Shown in pieces: positions 36,827 to 44,864 of a stretch of DNA of 64,000 bases. The notes beneath the pieces are model-generated. The model was not told the DNA's origin and made no database searches. It saw only the letters and a list, made by a program, of their open reading frames with translations. A program made the position numbers and the translations under genes. Every line of letters begins with the position of its first letter. The first letter of the stretch is position 1. This stretch comes from Pseudomonas fluorescens (GTDB lineage Bacteria > Pseudomonadota > Gammaproteobacteria > Pseudomonadales > Pseudomonadaceae): the NCBI RefSeq assembly GCF_902498065.1, contig NZ_CABVIR010000001.1:372001-436000 (forward strand), read 5' to 3'.

Positions 36827-37828
36827 TCAGGCCTTGCGCCAAACCCCTTTCCCGCTCAAACGTGCCCGATCATGGGCCGCGCTGAAATCCTGCTCCGGCC
36901 CTTTCGGCACGATACCCGTCGGGTTGATGGTCTTGTGGCTGCCGTAGTAGTGGTTCTTGATGTGGGTAAAATCCACCGTCTCGGCAATCCCCGGCCACTG
37001 ATAAATCTCGCGCAGCCAGTTCGACAGGTTCGGATAATCGGCAATCCGCCGCAGGTTGCACTTGAAGTGCCCGTGGTACACCGCATCAAAGCGAATCAGC
37101 GTGGTGAACAGCCGAATGTCCGCTTCAGTCAGGTATTCGCCCACCAGATAACGATTGGCGTCTAACAACGCTTCCAGTCGATCCAGCTCGGCAAACACTT
37201 CATCGAATGCTTCTTCATATGCCTTTTGCGAGGTGGCAAACCCGGCGCGATACACGCCGTTGTTCACCGCCGGATAAATCCGCTCATTCAACGCATCGAT
37301 CTCACCGCGCAACGGCGCCGGATAGAAATCCAGGTCATTGCCTGTCAAGTCATCGAACGCGCCATTGAACATGCGGATGATCTCCGCCGACTCATTGTTG
37401 ACGATGCGATTCTGCTGCTTGTCCCAGAGCACCGGCACGGTGACGCGGCCGGTGTAGTCAGCGGTGTCGGCGGTATAGCGCTGGTGCATGAAGTTGAAGT
37501 GATCGAGCTTGTCGCCGGTGGAGCCAAAATGCTTGTCGAAGGTCCAGCCGTTTTCCAGCATCAGCCAACTGACCACCGACACGTCGATCAGGCTTTCAAG
37601 GCCTTTGAGTTTGCGCAGGATCAGCGTGCGATGCGCCCATGGGCAGGCGAGCGATACGTAGAGGTGATAGCGTCCCGCCTCGGCCGCAAAGCCACCGACA
37701 CCGGTCGGGCCGGGTTGGCCGTCGGCGGTCAGCCAGTTGCGCCGCTGGGCCTGTTCACGCTGGAATGCGCCGTCCTTGCTGCTTTCGTACCACTGGTCAT
37801 GCCATCGACCTTCAACTAACAAACCCAT
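36827..37828 (-). CDS. Glutathionyl-hydroquinone reductase, YqjG/Xi-class GST
   Basis: 333 aa. Thioredoxin-fold N-terminus with catalytic Cys62 in SLACPWAHRTL, followed by a helical GST domain (YLTEADIRLFTTLIRFDAVY). This is the ECM4/YqjG family that reduces glutathionyl-hydroquinones. ATG 37828 has GAGGAG 8 nt upstream and is preferred to the TTG two codons earlier. Monocistronic, it seems. Confidence 0.92.
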   Translation of the reverse strand: MGLLVEGRWHDQWYESSKDGAFQREQAQRRNWLTADGQPGPTGVGGFAAEAGRYHLYVSLACPWAHRTLILRKLKGLESLIDVSVVSWLMLENGWTFDKHFGSTGDKLDHFNFMHQRYTADTADYTGRVTVPVLWDKQQNRIVNNESAEIIRMFNGAFDDLTGNDLDFYPAPLRGEIDALNERIYPAVNNGVYRAGFATSQKAYEEAFDEVFAELDRLEALLDANRYLVGEYLTEADIRLFTTLIRFDAVYHGHFKCNLRRIADYPNLSNWLREIYQWPGIAETVDFTHIKNHYYGSHKTINPTGIVPKGPEQDFSAAHDRARLSGKGVWRKA

Positions 37829-37918
37829 GTTCAAGACTCCTCAACCGATAAGCGTTGGAGAGGAGTCTATTCCGATAGGTTCGATAAAAAAGCGCAAAGG
37901 TTGGGCGCTTATGATCGG

Positions 37919-38920
37919 TTAAATCGATTTGTCCCGCGCGTCCCAATACTGCTGGGCCGTTTCGAAGGCTTGCTCGCGAGGCTGGCCGAGGCCGCGCAAG
38001 GCGAGGGCCATGGTTGAGATCAGCGCCATTTGCGGATAACTGTCGACCACGTCGCCGCGCCATACGGCTTTCAAATGTTCGGGATCGAGAGAGGCCGGTT
38101 TGACATGGCGTTGTGCCGATAGCTGCGGCCATTCTTCATCCCAGCTCTCCCCGCCGGTGGTGCCGTACAGGTGGCTGTCGGCGTCCGGGTTGATCTCGAT
38201 CTCGCCGCCATCGCCCTTGACCACGATGGCAGTGTCGCCGAGCAAGCCGCTGGCATCACGATGCACTGCCTGGTAGCCAGGGTGGAAAATACTTTGCAGG
38301 CCGCAGCGAGCACTCAATGGATTGAGAATGCGTGTCAGAGAGTGGATTGGCGAGCGCAGGCCCAGAGTGTTGCGCAGGTCGATCATCCGTTGCAGTTGCG
38401 GTGCCCAATCCACCAGCGGCATGAACGCCAGACCGCCGTTATCGAGCGCCGAGCCGACCTGTTGCCAGTTGCGGCACAACGGGATCTTCAGCTCGTCCAG
38501 CAGTTGTTCGCTGTAGAGTCGCCCGGCCGTGTGCGCGCCGCCGCCGTGCATGAAAATCCGCACGCCGTTCTGGGCCAGGCACTTGGCTGCCAGCAGGTAC
38601 CACGGCAGGTGGCGTTTCTTGCCGGCGTAGGTTGGCCAGTCCAGATCGACATTCAAGGCCGGGGGTTGCAGGCGCTCACGCAAGGCTTCGGTGAAGCCGG
38701 CCATTTCCTCGGCACTTTCTTCCTTGTGCCGCAACAGCATCAGAAAGGCGCCGAGCTGGGTGTCTTCGACCTTGTCGTCGAGCACCATGCCCATGGCTTC
38801 GCGTGCTTCCTCTCGGGTCAGGTCGCGGGCGCCGCGCTTGCCTTTGCCGAGGATCCGCACGAATTGGGCGAATGGATGCTCGGCGGGTGTTTCGAGAGTC
38901 AGCGCTGGATAATCGGTCAT
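37919..38920 (-). CDS. TrpD2/YbiB-like phosphoribosyltransferase-fold protein
   Basis: 333 aa, a paralogue of anthranilate phosphoribosyltransferase (glycosyltransferase family 3) of the YbiB/TrpD2 type, which binds nucleic acid rather than acting in tryptophan synthesis. Visible regions are LTREEAREAMGMVLDDKVED, FMHGGGAHTAGRL and SIFHPGYQAVHRDAS. The start overlaps the tusE stop by 4 bp (38917-38920), so it is the last gene of the tusDCBE operon. Confidence 0.88.
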   Translation of the reverse strand: MTDYPALTLETPAEHPFAQFVRILGKGKRGARDLTREEAREAMGMVLDDKVEDTQLGAFLMLLRHKEESAEEMAGFTEALRERLQPPALNVDLDWPTYAGKKRHLPWYLLAAKCLAQNGVRIFMHGGGAHTAGRLYSEQLLDELKIPLCRNWQQVGSALDNGGLAFMPLVDWAPQLQRMIDLRNTLGLRSPIHSLTRILNPLSARCGLQSIFHPGYQAVHRDASGLLGDTAIVVKGDGGEIEINPDADSHLYGTTGGESWDEEWPQLSAQRHVKPASLDPEHLKAVWRGDVVDSYPQMALISTMALALRGLGQPREQAFETAQQYWDARDKSI

Positions 38921-39252
38921 AAGCAATTCGTCGGTTTGGGCAGGCCCGCCAGTTTCGCGGCGAGTTTGGCAGGGGTGCCTTTGAACAGTCGGTTCAGGTG
39001 CAGGCTGTTGCCTTTTTCCGGGCCGAGCTTCAACGCGGTGTACTTGATCAGCGGACGCGTTGCCGGGGACAGCTGGAATTCGGCGTAGAAGTTGCGCAAC
39101 AGTTCGAGGATTTCCCAGTGCTCGGGGCTCAACTCGATGTCTTCGGCAGCGGCGAGGGCACTGGCTACTTCAGCGGACCAGTCGCTCAATTCAACCAGGA
39201 ATCCATCCTTGTCCAGCTCAATGGCGCGGGTGCCGACGGTCAGTGAATTCAT
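38917..39252 (-). CDS. tusE: Sulfurtransferase TusE
   Basis: 111 aa, DsrC/TusE family. It accepts persulfide from TusBCD and passes it to MnmA for tRNA 2-thiouridine. The active cysteine is the penultimate residue (...PTNCL, Cys110), as required. ATG 39252 overlaps the tusB stop (ATGA). Confidence 0.94.
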   Translation of the reverse strand: MNSLTVGTRAIELDKDGFLVELSDWSAEVASALAAAEDIELSPEHWEILELLRNFYAEFQLSPATRPLIKYTALKLGPEKGNSLHLNRLFKGTPAKLAAKLAGLPKPTNCL

Positions 39253-39542
39253 AGCCAACTGTTGACCTTGTCGTAGTGAATCGACAGTTCGACGAAAGCG
39301 GGATAATCGATGGCCTTGGCGGTGTCAGGAATCTCCAGCGCACGTGCCTGGGCGTCTTCGGCCAGCACGAACAGCGTCGGGTGGCGAGCGTTCAGCGCGT
39401 TGCAGGGCGCAGTGCCCGCCTGCAACGCATACACCGCGTCGCCGGTCAGCAGCAGCGCATCGTTTGCACCGATCACGCGCAGGCAACTGCTCAGGCGGTC
39501 ATCGCCGAACGGGGAATGAGACAACACATGCAAAGTCGACAT
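39249..39542 (-). CDS. tusB: Sulfurtransferase complex subunit TusB
   Basis: 97 aa (MSTLHVLSHSPFGDDRLSSC), DsrH/TusB family, a structural subunit of the TusBCD hexamer. It overlaps tusC by one base at 39542 and tusE by 4 bp. Confidence 0.93.
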   Translation of the reverse strand: MSTLHVLSHSPFGDDRLSSCLRVIGANDALLLTGDAVYALQAGTAPCNALNARHPTLFVLAEDAQARALEIPDTAKAIDYPAFVELSIHYDKVNSWL

Positions 39543-39904
39543 CAGAGGGTGATCACCTGGTCGTAACGGTCAATGAGGGCGGTGATTTCGTGGGCGGCCA
39601 GCACGTGTGCTTCTTCCAGCGACAACCCGCTCGGGTCCAGACCGCGTTCAGCGACGCTGTCGCCACAGACGAACAGGTCTTCGACGCCGAACATCGGCAA
39701 CGCTTGCAGGTTGGCGCTCAGGTCTTTCTGTTGCAGGGCCTTGGCGTCCTGTTTCGGCGCGAGCTGGAACACTCCGTCATCGAGAAACAGCAGGCCGATC
39801 GGCAGGTCGAAGGCTCCGCCGGCCAGCACGATGTCCAGCGCTTCGCGCGCGTTCGGCCCGGACCACGGGGCTTGACGACTGATTATCAGCAAGGATTTAG
39901 GCAC
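39542..39904 (-). CDS. tusC: Sulfurtransferase complex subunit TusC
   Basis: 120 aa, DsrF/TusC family (KSLLIISRQAPWSGPNAREALD). I use GTG 39904 because GGAGG lies 8 nt upstream; the GTG nine bases earlier is inside that site. Starts one base after the tusD stop. Confidence 0.92.
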   Translation of the reverse strand: MPKSLLIISRQAPWSGPNAREALDIVLAGGAFDLPIGLLFLDDGVFQLAPKQDAKALQQKDLSANLQALPMFGVEDLFVCGDSVAERGLDPSGLSLEEAHVLAAHEITALIDRYDQVITL

Positions 39905-39905
39905 G

Positions 39906-40298
39906 TCACGCACCTCCGAAACAGATCAGTCGGTCGGCGTCCTGCACCGCGTCATGCAACTGGCCGAGACCGGACAATTCCCAGGGTGCGCCAACGGAGA
40001 CCGCTTCGCGCTGATAGCGCTGGGCTTCTTCGTCGTTCAACACACCCCGGCGCAGGGCGGCGGCGATGCAGACCACGCCATCCAGTTGGTGCTCGGTGAC
40101 AAAGGCGCGCCATTGCTTGGGCAGGTCCTGTTCATCCTGCGGCGTGACCACACTGGCGGACGCGTTGTAGACGCCATCCTGATAAAAAAACAGCCGGACA
40201 ATCTCATGCCCGCCGGCCAGTGCAGCCTGGGCGAACAGCAAGGCGCGGCGCGAGGAGGGCGCATGGGCGGCGGAAAACAGCGCGATGGCGAACTTCAT
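39906..40298 (-). CDS. tusD: Sulfurtransferase complex subunit TusD
   Basis: 130 aa, DsrE/TusD family, the catalytic subunit carrying persulfide on Cys77 (DGVVCIAAALRRG). First gene of the minus-strand operon tusD-tusC-tusB-tusE-trpD2. Start ATG 40298 (MKFAIALFSA); the ten in-frame residues upstream are not conserved. Confidence 0.93.
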   Translation of the reverse strand: MKFAIALFSAAHAPSSRRALLFAQAALAGGHEIVRLFFYQDGVYNASASVVTPQDEQDLPKQWRAFVTEHQLDGVVCIAAALRRGVLNDEEAQRYQREAVSVGAPWELSGLGQLHDAVQDADRLICFGGA

Positions 40299-40379
40299 GA
40301 CGGACTCGATCAGCGAAACTGCGGCCATGATAAAGCTTTATCGGCGGGGCGGCTAAATCGATGTTGTCTATGCGGGCCC

Positions 40380-40472
40380 CATAGCGGGCAAGCCCGCTCC
40401 CACAGGTTCTTTTGTCGTACATGAAGTCGGCATCCACCCCAAAACCCTGTGGGAGCGGGCTTGCCCGCTATG
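40380..40472. repeat. REP inverted pair
   Basis: CATAGCGGGCAAGCCCGCTC followed by CCACAGG, and the complement 40446-40472, ~39 bp apart. Between tusD and the DUF1275 gene. Confidence 0.85.
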
Positions 40473-40495
40473 AGGCCCGAACAGACAACGCAGAT

Positions 40496-41200
40496 TCAGC
40501 GCGGCATATACCCCAGCTGCCAACGCCGCGGAATCGTCAGCGACAGCACCCCCAGCGCACCTGCGAGCAATCCGCTGACAAGCAGCGCCTGGAGCCCAAG
40601 ATGCTGTTCCAGCACGGCACCCAGCACTGCGCCGGCAAACATTCCGGTCCAAGGGATCAACTGCACCCGCCAACCGTTGCGCCGTTCGCCGAGCATCCAG
40701 CGTCCCAGGCCGCGGCCGAAACGCGACAGGGCGCCCGTGACATAGGTCAGCCCCACCGGCAGTCCGTTTACCTCTTCGACAGCGGCATTGAGCATGCCCA
40801 TGGCGATGATCGCTGCCAGCAGCGCCGGCAGTTGTTCGTCATAGGGCCAGGCCGCCGCCGCACACAGCAGCATGGCGGTGCACAGCAACAAGGGCAGCGC
40901 CCGGCGCCCGCCGATACGGCTGATGACAATGCCCAAGGCGTTGCCGAGGACGAACGTGGCGACAAGCAGCAGCAGGCGCAGGGTCAGGCCCATGTCACCG
41001 GCGCTGATCGCCACGGCGAGGCGGGTGGTGTTGCCGCTCATGAACGACACGAAGTCGCCGCTGGCCATGAAGCCGATGGCGTCGGTCATGCCGGCGAGTA
41101 CCGAGAGTGCAGCCACCAGCGACAGGCCGATGCGCCCTCGCCATTTCTGAGTGTGCAGATGCCCCGGACTGGCGCGGGTCGTGGAGGACGAAGGCAGCAT
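40496..41200 (-). CDS. DUF1275 family membrane protein (YoaK-like)
   Basis: 234 aa with about six membrane spans. The N-terminal half has SVLAGMTDAIGFMASGDFVS and FMSGNTTRLAVAIS, hallmark of DUF1275. Function unknown; the family is sometimes described as predicted transporters. Start ATG 41200. Isolated between a REP and a small ORF. Confidence 0.88.
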   Translation of the reverse strand: MLPSSSTTRASPGHLHTQKWRGRIGLSLVAALSVLAGMTDAIGFMASGDFVSFMSGNTTRLAVAISAGDMGLTLRLLLLVATFVLGNALGIVISRIGGRRALPLLLCTAMLLCAAAAWPYDEQLPALLAAIIAMGMLNAAVEEVNGLPVGLTYVTGALSRFGRGLGRWMLGERRNGWRVQLIPWTGMFAGAVLGAVLEQHLGLQALLVSGLLAGALGVLSLTIPRRWQLGYMPR

Positions 41201-41228
41201 CGGTGACGGGATCCTTGTGCGGCGACGG

Positions 41229-41558
41229 TTATGGGGTCAATCCATATAACTCACAATATTCCCGCCAGTCCATCCCCGCCATTTCGGCCACTTCCCTGTG
41301 CACTTCAAGGCGCTGGGCTTGATAGTCCTCCGCGGTCGCGGCGGTCAGTTGCAGGGTCAGCTCCCAGGCAAACACCCCCAGGCGCTCGGCCTCGGCTTCG
41401 AACGCCTCATGCAAGCGTTCGTCGCGATACTGAGCCGCCGTTTCACCCTTGGCCTGGGCCAACAGCGGGTTGAGGTTGTCGAGTTCGTGGCGCAGCTCGG
41501 GGCGCTCGTCGAGAAATTTCTGCAGCGCCTGCTCGTATTGCTGTTCGGTTGCCGCCAT
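41229..41558 (-). CDS. Small conserved protein, possibly DUF6388
   Basis: 109 aa, acidic, rich in Glu/Ala/Leu and predicted helical (EQALQKFLDERPELRHELDN ... WREYCELYGLTP). ATG 41558 has AGGAG 6 nt upstream. I believe it belongs to the pseudomonad family DUF6388, from memory of the pattern only. No membrane segment or catalytic motif. Lies 20 bp downstream of the small HTH gene and may be co-transcribed with it. Confidence 0.7.
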   Translation of the reverse strand: MAATEQQYEQALQKFLDERPELRHELDNLNPLLAQAKGETAAQYRDERLHEAFEAEAERLGVFAWELTLQLTAATAEDYQAQRLEVHREVAEMAGMDWREYCELYGLTP

Positions 41559-41578
41559 GGTCGCTCCTTGAGAATGGG

Positions 41579-41827
41579 TTACACGGACTGCTTCTTGCTG
41601 GCCTTGGCCGCAGCGGCCAGGCATTCGAGGGCCCACTGCTCGGGGTAGGTCATCTGGATCGGCGTGGTTTCGCCCTTGACGGTGCGTTCGCCGTCGAGAA
41701 TGTAACGGATCCGCTTGTCGGTGACGCCGATTCGCTTGGCGATCCAGGAAGGTGTCTGACCGATCTGGCTGATCAGCTTGTCGGCATATTCAGCGGTCGG
41801 TTTGTAAAACTCGGCGTTGGGTGTCAT
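41579..41827 (-). CDS. Small helix-turn-helix DNA-binding protein
   Basis: 82 aa. Residues about 22-48 (QTPSWIAKRIGVTDKRIRYI) form a Cro/XRE-like helix-turn-helix, followed by a short Lys-rich tail. ATG 41827 is chosen because coding character stops upstream of it. Divergent from a lipoprotein gene, 161 bp between. Target unknown. Confidence 0.7.
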   Translation of the reverse strand: MTPNAEFYKPTAEYADKLISQIGQTPSWIAKRIGVTDKRIRYILDGERTVKGETTPIQMTYPEQWALECLAAAAKASKKQSV

Positions 41828-41988
41828 GGACGTTCCAGAAAAAATGGGCCCGGAAATAGGGGCGATGCAGCGTTTGGCGCGACAGGGTGCGCGAATCGTT
41901 GCGCGGTGTCGCGGTATAAATGCAGTAAAGCAGAACGATACGCCGGCCCACGGTGATACAGTCCGCTTTTTCTTGATGAGCACAAGCA

Positions 41989-42339
41989 ATGCGAATTCTG
42001 ATGGTGGCGCTGGCCGCAACGTTGCTGGCGGGATGCGCCGGCTCGGTGATGGACGATGCCCGCACGGGCACCCCTTACAAAACCCTGACGTCGGACAAGC
42101 CGGAAAAAGTCGTCGCCCAGTGCGTGCAGTTTGCCTGGCAGGACGAGGCGGTGTTCGGCGTCGATGCAGGCGCTTACTTGCAGCCGGGCAAGAAGGGCGG
42201 GTCGACCGTTTACACGCGTTCGGCGGAGTCCTTTGTGGACGTGACCACCGACGCGTCCGGTACGGCGTTGAGTTACTACGCGCAGCATGACGACTTTGTC
42301 GCCAAGCGCCGTTTGGCGGCGTTGGCTACTTGCCTCTGA
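41989..42339 (+). CDS. Small lipoprotein
   Basis: 116 aa with signal peptide and lipobox LLAGC (Cys16), so probably lipid-anchored; Gly at +2 lets Lol export it to the outer membrane. The remainder (KVVAQCVQFAWQDEAVFGVD) is not a domain I can name, though similar small lipoproteins are common in Pseudomonas. One of several envelope proteins in the window that would depend on LolA. Confidence 0.75.
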   Translation: MRILMVALAATLLAGCAGSVMDDARTGTPYKTLTSDKPEKVVAQCVQFAWQDEAVFGVDAGAYLQPGKKGGSTVYTRSAESFVDVTTDASGTALSYYAQHDDFVAKRRLAALATCL

Positions 42340-42361
42340 TCTTCTGAACCCCGCAATACCC

Positions 42362-42450
42362 TTGTGGAAGCGAGCCTGCTCGCGATAGCGGTGTCATTAA
42401 CATCAATGTCGACTGATACGCCGCTATCGCGAGCAGGCTCGCTCCCACAG
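42362..42450. repeat. REP inverted pair
   Basis: TTGTGGAAGCGAGCCTGCTC (one base off the GTGGGAG tail) and its inverted complement ending CTCCCACAG; same core as the pair at 25871. Confidence 0.85.
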
Positions 42451-42452
42451 GG

Positions 42453-42884
42453 TCATGCGTTGTTGATCAGGCGCTTCTGAAAAAAGAAGCGCTTGTGCCC
42501 CGGCGGGTAGTCAACGATCTGCCCCAATTCGCTGTAACCCAGCTTCTTGTAGAACTGCGGCGCCTGAAAGTCGAAGGTGTCCAGCCAGATGCCGATGCAT
42601 TCCTTCTCCCGCGCCATATCTTCGGCCATCTGCATCAGTCTGGAACCGATGCCTTGTCCTCGGCCCTGTTCCGGTACCGACAACAATTCGATAAACAACC
42701 ATTGGTAGAAAAACCGGCCGTACAGCCCGCCGAGGATTTCGCCTTGGTCATTGCGCACCAGCAATGCCAGCGGTTGTGCCTTGCCATCACCCGCTTGGGC
42801 GACGTTGTAGGCCCGCAACGGTGCAAGGATCGCCTCGCGATCTTCCGGTGTCGGGTTTTGCGACAGTTCGATGCTGAGTGTCAT
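42453..42884 (-). CDS. GNAT acetyltransferase
   Basis: 143 aa. Motif A is ELLSVPEQGRGQGIGSRLMQ and motif B WLDTFDFQAPQFYKKLGY; the C-terminus ends GHKRFFFQKRL. Close to small stand-alone GNATs of unknown acceptor. The last codons contain a GCGCTTC/GAAGCGC inverted repeat (about 42468-42494) that may aid 3' end formation. Confidence 0.85.
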   Translation of the reverse strand: MTLSIELSQNPTPEDREAILAPLRAYNVAQAGDGKAQPLALLVRNDQGEILGGLYGRFFYQWLFIELLSVPEQGRGQGIGSRLMQMAEDMAREKECIGIWLDTFDFQAPQFYKKLGYSELGQIVDYPPGHKRFFFQKRLINNA

Positions 42885-43030
42885 CGGCTACATCCTTATG
42901 GCGGTGAGGTACGAGCGTATCCGGGTCGCGAAGATTGTTCTATCCCCTGTTGAACAGAGGAACCGTCGCCAGCGCGCAACTGTCTAGGCTTTACAGCGTC
43001 ATTCCAGAACGCGGCCGATGAGGATTGCCA

Positions 43031-43468
43031 GTGAACATTTTTGAAGCCTTGCGCGAAAGCCATGACCGCCAACGCACCTACGCCGATGCATTGATTCAGA
43101 CCAGCGGCGACACCCCGGAACGCGCGGAAGCCTACAAGCAGCTCAAGTCCGAACTCCAGGCACACGAAACCGCTGAAGAGCGGCATTTCTACATTCCGTT
43201 GATGGAGTTCGACAACGGCGTCGACCTCAGTCGCCACGCGATTTCCGAACATCACGAGATGGACGAAATGATGGAAGAACTCGACGAGACCGAGATGTCC
43301 AGCCCGGCTTGGCTGGCGACCGCGAAGAAGCTCGCCGAGAAGGTTCATCACCATCTGAAGGAGGAAGAGCAGAAGTTCTTCCAGATGGCCGGCAAGCTGC
43401 TCGATGACAAGCAGAAAGAAACGCTCGCCGGGCAATACGAGAAGGAATACAAGGCTCAACTGTCGTGA
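43031..43468 (+). CDS. Hemerythrin-like HHE domain protein
   Basis: 145-aa helical bundle. Candidate di-iron ligands are in LRESHDRQR, LQAHETAEERHFYIP, SEHHEMDEMM and KVHHHLKEEEQKFF. HHE proteins bind O2 or NO or store iron. GTG 43031 has GAGG 7 nt upstream and is preferred to the TTG six bases earlier. Monocistronic. Confidence 0.87.
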   Translation: MNIFEALRESHDRQRTYADALIQTSGDTPERAEAYKQLKSELQAHETAEERHFYIPLMEFDNGVDLSRHAISEHHEMDEMMEELDETEMSSPAWLATAKKLAEKVHHHLKEEEQKFFQMAGKLLDDKQKETLAGQYEKEYKAQLS

Positions 43469-43520
43469 GGGGCTTTTCGTCTAAGATGGGCGTTTTCTGA
43501 CGAAATGAGGATGCGTAGTC

Positions 43521-44114
43521 ATGCCGAACACAGCCGAGAGGGTCAACATCATCGAGTCCCAGGTGTTGTCCCACGACTGGTATCTGCTGAAGAAAATCAC
43601 TTTCGACTACCAGCGCAATAACGGCGAATGGCAACGCCAGACCCGCGAGGTCTACGACCGTGGCAATGGCGCGGCGATTCTGCTGTTCAACCGCGAAAAG
43701 AGAACCGTCGTGCTGACGCGTCAGTTCCGCTTGCCGGTGTTCGTCAATGGCCACGACGGCTTGTTGATCGAAGTGGCCGCAGGGTTGCTCGAAGGTGCCG
43801 CACCCGAAGAACGCATCCGCGATGAAGCGGAGGAAGAAACCGGGTATCGCGTGCACCATGTGCAAAAGGTCTTCGAGGCCTACATGAGCCCCGGTTCAGT
43901 GACTGAAAAACTGCATTTTTTCATCGCCGAATACGACGCTTCGTCGAAAGTCAGCGAGGGCGGGGGGCTGGAAGAAGAGACCGAAGAACTGGAAGTGCTG
44001 GAATGGCCGTTCGACGACGCACTGGAGGCGTTTTATCGCGGGGAGATCTGCGATGCGAAGACCATCATGCTGTTGCAGTATGCGGCGATGAACACTATTT
44101 TCACCGCAGTCTGA
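43521..44114 (+). CDS. nudK: Nudix hydrolase, NudK-like (GDP-mannose pyrophosphatase)
   Basis: 197 aa. The Nudix region at residues 83-110 (AAGLLEGAAPEERIRDEAEE, then ETGYRV) follows the shortened NudK-type box. TREVYDRGNGAAILLFNREK and YMSPGSVTEKLHFFIAEY also match NudK, which hydrolyses GDP-mannose. Substrate is inferred from similarity. Confidence 0.85.
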   Translation: MPNTAERVNIIESQVLSHDWYLLKKITFDYQRNNGEWQRQTREVYDRGNGAAILLFNREKRTVVLTRQFRLPVFVNGHDGLLIEVAAGLLEGAAPEERIRDEAEEETGYRVHHVQKVFEAYMSPGSVTEKLHFFIAEYDASSKVSEGGGLEEETEELEVLEWPFDDALEAFYRGEICDAKTIMLLQYAAMNTIFTAV

Positions 44115-44117
44115 GCC

Positions 44118-44198
44118 GTAGGAGCGGGCTTGCCGGCGATGCGACCTTGAAACTTGCATTGCCGTTGAGGTCGCCATTGCTGGCAAGTCCGCTCCTAC
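44118..44198. repeat. Degenerate REP inverted pair
   Basis: GTAGGAGCGGGCTTGCCGGC and CTGGCAAGTCCGCTCCTAC; arms pair with a few mismatches, and the tail is GTAGGAG rather than GTGGGAG. Confidence 0.7.
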
Positions 44199-44203
44199 AA
44201 AAA

Positions 44204-44716
44204 TCAAAAACCTTCCAGTCGCCGTGTCCCACCCCATTGGCCGCCTTCCAGCGTCAGCAACAATTCCTTGGCCTCAAGCCCGCCCGCAAACCCGGTCAAC
44301 TTTCCCGATGCGCCAATCACCCGATGACACGGCGCAATAATCGAGATCGGGTTCTTGCCATTCGCCGCACCCACCGCACGCACCGCGCTCGGGTTGCCGA
44401 TCTGCTCGGCAATCTGGCGATAGCTGCGCGTTTCGCCGAACGGAATGGTCAACAGTGCCTGCCACACCTTCTTCTGAAAGTCTGTTCCGGAAAAATCCAG
44501 TTCCAGGTCGAAGCGGTTTCGCGTGCCGGCGAAGTATTCCTGCAACTGTTGAACCGTGCGCACCAGGATCGGGTTGTCCGCCGACTCACTCATCGGCCCG
44601 AGCCGTACGCGGTTCGGTTTGTCGTTTTCCCAGAGGATGGCTGCCAGTCTTGAACCGTTCGCAACCAGCTTCAATTCGCCGACCGGAGACGCCAGGGTGG
44701 TGAAGGTGTAACTCAT
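44204..44716 (-). CDS. ogt: Methylated-DNA-protein cysteine methyltransferase
   Basis: 170-aa suicide repair protein removing O6-alkyl groups from guanine. Acceptor Cys130 lies in IAPCHRVIG; TDFQKKVWQALLTIPFGETR is the conserved DNA-binding segment. ATG 44716 (MSYTFTTLASPVGEL) gives the Ogt length; the 60-codon upstream extension overlaps the ggt leader and is spurious. Divergent from ggt. Confidence 0.95.
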   Translation of the reverse strand: MSYTFTTLASPVGELKLVANGSRLAAILWENDKPNRVRLGPMSESADNPILVRTVQQLQEYFAGTRNRFDLELDFSGTDFQKKVWQALLTIPFGETRSYRQIAEQIGNPSAVRAVGAANGKNPISIIAPCHRVIGASGKLTGFAGGLEAKELLLTLEGGQWGGTRRLEGF

Positions 44717-44864
44717 GCGGGCCAACTCCGAAAACAGGTGAGCAGGCGGCAAGCATACTGCCTCGACGGGGAGGCGCAATACGCAATCCCAGCCATACTG
44801 CGTACTGCTCTTGAAACGTTTTCTCTGTTTTTTACCGACCCTAAAAACAAAAAGAGACCGACTC